Shown here: in pieces, positions 61,215 through 64,000 of the stretch
Numbering within the stretch: the stretch's first letter is position 1
Layout: each line of letters begins with the position of its first letter
Source: Deltaproteobacteria bacterium
GTDB lineage: Bacteria; Myxococcota; Kuafuiibacteriia; Kuafuiibacteriales; Kuafuiibacteriaceae
Reading direction: 5' to 3'
Assembly (NCBI GenBank): GCA_011526105.1
Contig: WYAZ01000059.1
Span: 1-64,000 of the forward strand
DNA length: 64,000 bases
Made by a program: the position numbers and the translations under genes
Notes under the pieces: model-generated
What the model was told of the DNA's origin: nothing
The model's input: the letters and a program-made list of their open reading frames with translations, nothing else
Databases searched by the model: none

Positions 61215-64000
61215 TCGCTCGAAGCGCGCGCTCGCGCTCCGCTTGGAGTGCAGCGGCGTACCAGCCGAGCTGACGTTCGTATTTCTCGACCGACACGCTC
61301 GGATCACGGTCCGTCTTGAAGTCGACGAGGACGAGCGCACCGGTGTCCTCCGCGAACACGAGATCGATCTCGCCCTCGAGCATCGTGCCGTCGGCGTTGG
61401 CGAGCCGGACGGGCAACTCTCGGTCGACGTAGGATGCTTGGCTCGCGGCGACGAGTACCGGATGTTCGAGGGCGTGTTCGACCGCCCGAGCCGCGGCCAA
61501 AACCTCCGCGGCAGTGGCCCCGAGGATGCGCCCACGAACGACCGCGAGTGCTTCGATGTCGACCGCGCGATGGACGAGATCCACATCCCTCAGGATGTTG
61601 TGGACGAGGGTGCCAAAGCGCGGGCCGGAGGGCCGGTCGGCATCGCGCTCCACCACGAGGACCTCCACCCGGCCGCCGAGGCTTGGTGGGGCGAGGTCCG
61701 TTGCGCTGGCGATGAAGGGCACGAGGCTGGGGATTGCGCCGAGCGAGAGCGCGAGAGACCGCCGCTCCAGCCAGCGCTCGCGGACCGAGGCTTCGTCCGG
61801 AGGAGCGGCGGTGTCCGCGGACCGGGGCGCCCGCAACAGATCTTGCGCCCGAAGTCCCAGGCGGTCTGGGACTCGGAGCTTCAGGGCGGAGCGGTCCCAC
61901 CACACGACCTGGCCCACCCCCTCGATCTCGTGCGCGCCCGGTCGCACCTGCGGCCCGCTTCCGGGCATCTGGGGCTCCGTAGCGAAGCTCGGACAACCGG
62001 GCGCTGGCGTCGCGGCATCGAAGAGAGATCGCTCCGGGTACAAGCCTCGATTGAATGCGCCAAACCAGCTGGGATAGGGCCCGCTCTCGACGGCGGGTAT
62101 CACGAGCAGATCGCGCGCGCGAGATCCCGCGACGTAGGCGAGTCGCAAATCTTCCGCCTGCTCTCGCAAGAGCTCGCTGCCTGCGTGATCGAGGAGCGGC
62201 TGCGGCGAATGTCCCATGAGGCGCAGCGCGGCCATCCGGGTCTCGGGGTCGAGGTGTCGTGACGGCGTTCGCCGGGTGGCGCCGGTGTCGAGGTCGGCCA
62301 GCACGACCACAGGAAACTCGAGGCCCTTGGCAGAGTGGGCGGTGATGATGCGGACACCCTCCGCGGACTCCTCGACGACCGGGGCCTCCACCGTCGTCGC
62401 TCGCTCGGTACCGGACTCGAGCCGCTCCACGAAGCCGCGAAAAGAGAGCCCACCTCGTCGCTCGAATGTGCTCGCGAGGTCGAGCAGTCGGTAGATGTTC
62501 GCGAGCACCCGCGGCCCGGCCGGCCGCATGGCGAAGGCGGTGTGAGCGCGCGTGGCCTCGAGCAGTTCGGTGATGGTCTCGATGATGGGGCGGCGATTTC
62601 GCTGCTGGTGCAGGACGTGCAAGATCGCGAGCGCCTGCCGAACCGGCTCCAGTTCGGGCGTCGAGAGTTCAGCCACGGCGACGACGGGCTGAAGCTCGCC
62701 GACGGTCTTTCGGTAGCGGAGGAGTACGGCGTCGTCGATGGCGAAGAGTGGACCCTTGAGCGTGGCGAACACCGCGAGCTCATCCTCGGGCCACTCGATG
62801 GCGATCGCGGCCGCACGGAGGATCTCGATCTCCTCCTGGTCGTAGAACGATCGTGCTCCCACGACCACATGCGGGAGACTGCGCGCTTCGAGCGCCCTCA
62901 GGTACGGCGCGGTCGTGTCCTGGTGACCCTGTGCGTACCGGCGGAAGAGGAGGGCGATGTGGCGCGCCTCGATTGGCTGACGCAAGTTCGGATCGCCAGA
63001 GCTCCGAACCGTGAACCCACTCTCCTGGATGAGCCAGCCCACCCAAGCGGCGACGAGGTCGGGGAGAGCCTTCGCGATCCTCGTTCGACTCTGACGGGTG
63101 TGGCCCTCGGGATCAGGCACCGGCAGAGCGATCAGCGAAGGCTGTGAGGTTGGGCCCTCCGGCCCGCCTTGCAGCGCGACGTAGCCGGGCTGACCGACCG
63201 CGTGGTCCTCGACCATCAGGGGGGCGAAGCAGTGGTTGACGAAGCTCTGAATCGGCTTGGTCGCTCTAAAGCTGTGTGACAGCGAGAGGCAGGCCACGCC
63301 GCGCGCGATCAGCCGAGTTTTGACTTCGTGGTAGAGCGCGAGGTCGGCGCGCCTGAAGCCATAGATGGACTGCTTTGGGTCACCGACCAAGAAGAGCTTT
63401 CCGGGTCGCGGTCTCACCTCGCGCCAATCGTCTTGATCGGGGTCCTCCGCCGCCAACAGAAGTAGAAGCTCCATCTGTAAGGGGTCGGTGTCCTGAAGCT
63501 CGTCCACATAGATGCGACTCCACCGGTCCTGGAACGCGGCGCGCACGGATCGGTGCGATTTCAGAAGCGCACGGGCCCGCAGCAGGAGGTCGGTGAAGTC
63601 GAGCTTGCCGAGCTCGGCCTTCTTTCGTTCGTAGGCGAGGGTGACGTCGTAGAGCTCGTTGCGGACCTGGGCGACCAGATCGGCGTTGGCGCGTTCCGCG
63701 AAGTCGCGAAGGTCGTCGAGCAAACGATCCCTGAGGACACACGCGTCGCCCCGGGTGGAGGCCCCTTCCCCGAGAAAAGGCCCGTGGCCGCGCTTCTCCT
63801 TCGCAAACCTCAGATCCCGTTGCGCGCTCAGCAAGAAGCCTTCGAGCACGTCGTGGTCCAGAGCCGCCTCGCGCTGTGCCCTTTCGGCAAAGTCCACGCA
63901 TCGACGCAGCGGCTCGATCGATCGGGTCAGAGGATCGCGAGGCCGACCCGCCTCATCGAAGCGGGCGACCAGCGCCCGCGCGCGGTCGACGAGCTCGAGG
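61198..64000 (-). CDS. UvrD-type helicase with RecB-like nuclease domain (AddA/RecB-type), truncated by window edge
   Basis: At least 930 residues are present and the frame is still open at base 64000, so the N-terminus with the Walker A motif is outside. Visible motifs are II (YVDELQDTD, near 63500), III (GDPKQSIYGFRRADL, near 63370), IV (LSHSFRAT), V (IITAHSAKGLEFPVV) and VI (RLAYVAGSRARDLL). The C-terminal nuclease has Glu/Asp in LEGEIDLVF (near 61365), VDFKTDR (near 61317) and a downstream Tyr (QLGWYAAAL). This arrangement is that of AddA- or RecB-type double-strand-break repair enzymes, which act with a second subunit not seen here. Confidence 0.92.
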   Translation of the reverse strand, partial: LELVDRARALVARFDEAGRPRDPLTRSIEPLRRCVDFAERAQREAALDHDVLEGFLLSAQRDLRFAKEKRGHGPFLGEGASTRGDACVLRDRLLDDLRDFAERANADLVAQVRNELYDVTLAYERKKAELGKLDFTDLLLRARALLKSHRSVRAAFQDRWSRIYVDELQDTDPLQMELLLLLAAEDPDQDDWREVRPRPGKLFLVGDPKQSIYGFRRADLALYHEVKTRLIARGVACLSLSHSFRATKPIQSFVNHCFAPLMVEDHAVGQPGYVALQGGPEGPTSQPSLIALPVPDPEGHTRQSRTRIAKALPDLVAAWVGWLIQESGFTVRSSGDPNLRQPIEARHIALLFRRYAQGHQDTTAPYLRALEARSLPHVVVGARSFYDQEEIEILRAAAIAIEWPEDELAVFATLKGPLFAIDDAVLLRYRKTVGELQPVVAVAELSTPELEPVRQALAILHVLHQQRNRRPIIETITELLEATRAHTAFAMRPAGPRVLANIYRLLDLASTFERRGGLSFRGFVERLESGTERATTVEAPVVEESAEGVRIITAHSAKGLEFPVVVLADLDTGATRRTPSRHLDPETRMAALRLMGHSPQPLLDHAGSELLREQAEDLRLAYVAGSRARDLLVIPAVESGPYPSWFGAFNRGLYPERSLFDAATPAPGCPSFATEPQMPGSGPQVRPGAHEIEGVGQVVWWDRSALKLRVPDRLGLRAQDLLRAPRSADTAAPPDEASVRERWLERRSLALSLGAIPSLVPFIASATDLAPPSLGGRVEVLVVERDADRPSGPRFGTLVHNILRDVDLVHRAVDIEALAVVRGRILGATAAEVLAAARAVEHALEHPVLVAASQASYVDRELPVRLANADGTMLEGEIDLVFAEDTGALVLVDFKTDRDPSVSVEKYERQLGWYAAALQAERERALRAIILVV

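Overview
The window is GC-rich, densely coded and full of GTG starts. It reads as the chromosome of a Myxococcota bacterium (myxobacterium-like, perhaps Polyangia). The assignment is by inference, from four Hanks-type Ser/Thr kinases in 26 kb, many cysteine-rich surface lipoproteins (DUF4215-type repeats, MopE-like and FG-GAP modules), a class II HMG-CoA reductase with type 2 IPP isomerase, and an unusual spread of multidomain fusions. No rRNA, tRNA or CRISPR array was recognised.

Layout. Positions 1-3.1 kb are an insertion-sequence graveyard: an IS3-family element enters from the left and ends inside an IS5-family transposase gene, followed by a heavily mutated IS1634-family transposase. 3.3-12.5 kb, all minus strand, holds a cysteine-rich lipoprotein and then a tightly coupled run: mvaA (HMG-CoA reductase), fni (IPP isomerase), an outer-membrane beta-barrel candidate, a lipid-anchored alpha/beta hydrolase and another lipoprotein. 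A polyprenyl diphosphate synthase diverges from mvaA. 13.6-18.7 kb carries two small unknown genes, a sirtuin lacking the zinc cysteines, a MopE-like lipoprotein, an acyl carrier protein, a TPR/double cyclic-nucleotide-binding protein and a PfkB sugar kinase. 18.8-27.3 kb is a signalling block: a kinase with an extracytoplasmic pseudokinase domain, a kinase with HEAT-like repeats, and on the other strand a kinase/TPR/FG-GAP lipoprotein operon.

27.5-48.4 kb mixes envelope and housekeeping genes: an MMPL/RND transporter with a secreted partner, a Tat-like metallophosphoesterase, a GNAT-nitrilase fusion, ppc, an M16 peptidase, hslO (Hsp33), a kinase fused to MshEN and DUF4388-like domains, pepA, a tRNA-dihydrouridine synthase and rpiA. 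A long inverted repeat sits between the kinase and pepA. 48.4-64 kb has an EAL phosphodiesterase, a BamA/TamA-like outer-membrane protein, a eukaryote-type S-adenosylmethionine decarboxylase, a 1626-residue mosaic surface lipoprotein with a proprotein-convertase P domain, a flavoprotein coupled to a cyclic-nucleotide-binding/acetoacetate-decarboxylase-like fusion, a zinc-ribbon membrane protein beside a tandem Skp-like protein, and the C-terminal part of an AddA/RecB-type helicase-nuclease that runs off the right edge.

The most novel-looking elements are the cyclic-nucleotide-binding/decarboxylase-like fusion with its flavoprotein, the kinase-pseudokinase transmembrane protein, the kinase-TPR-propeller operon, the zinc-less sirtuin, the eukaryote-type AdoMet decarboxylase and the 157-bp inverted repeat.
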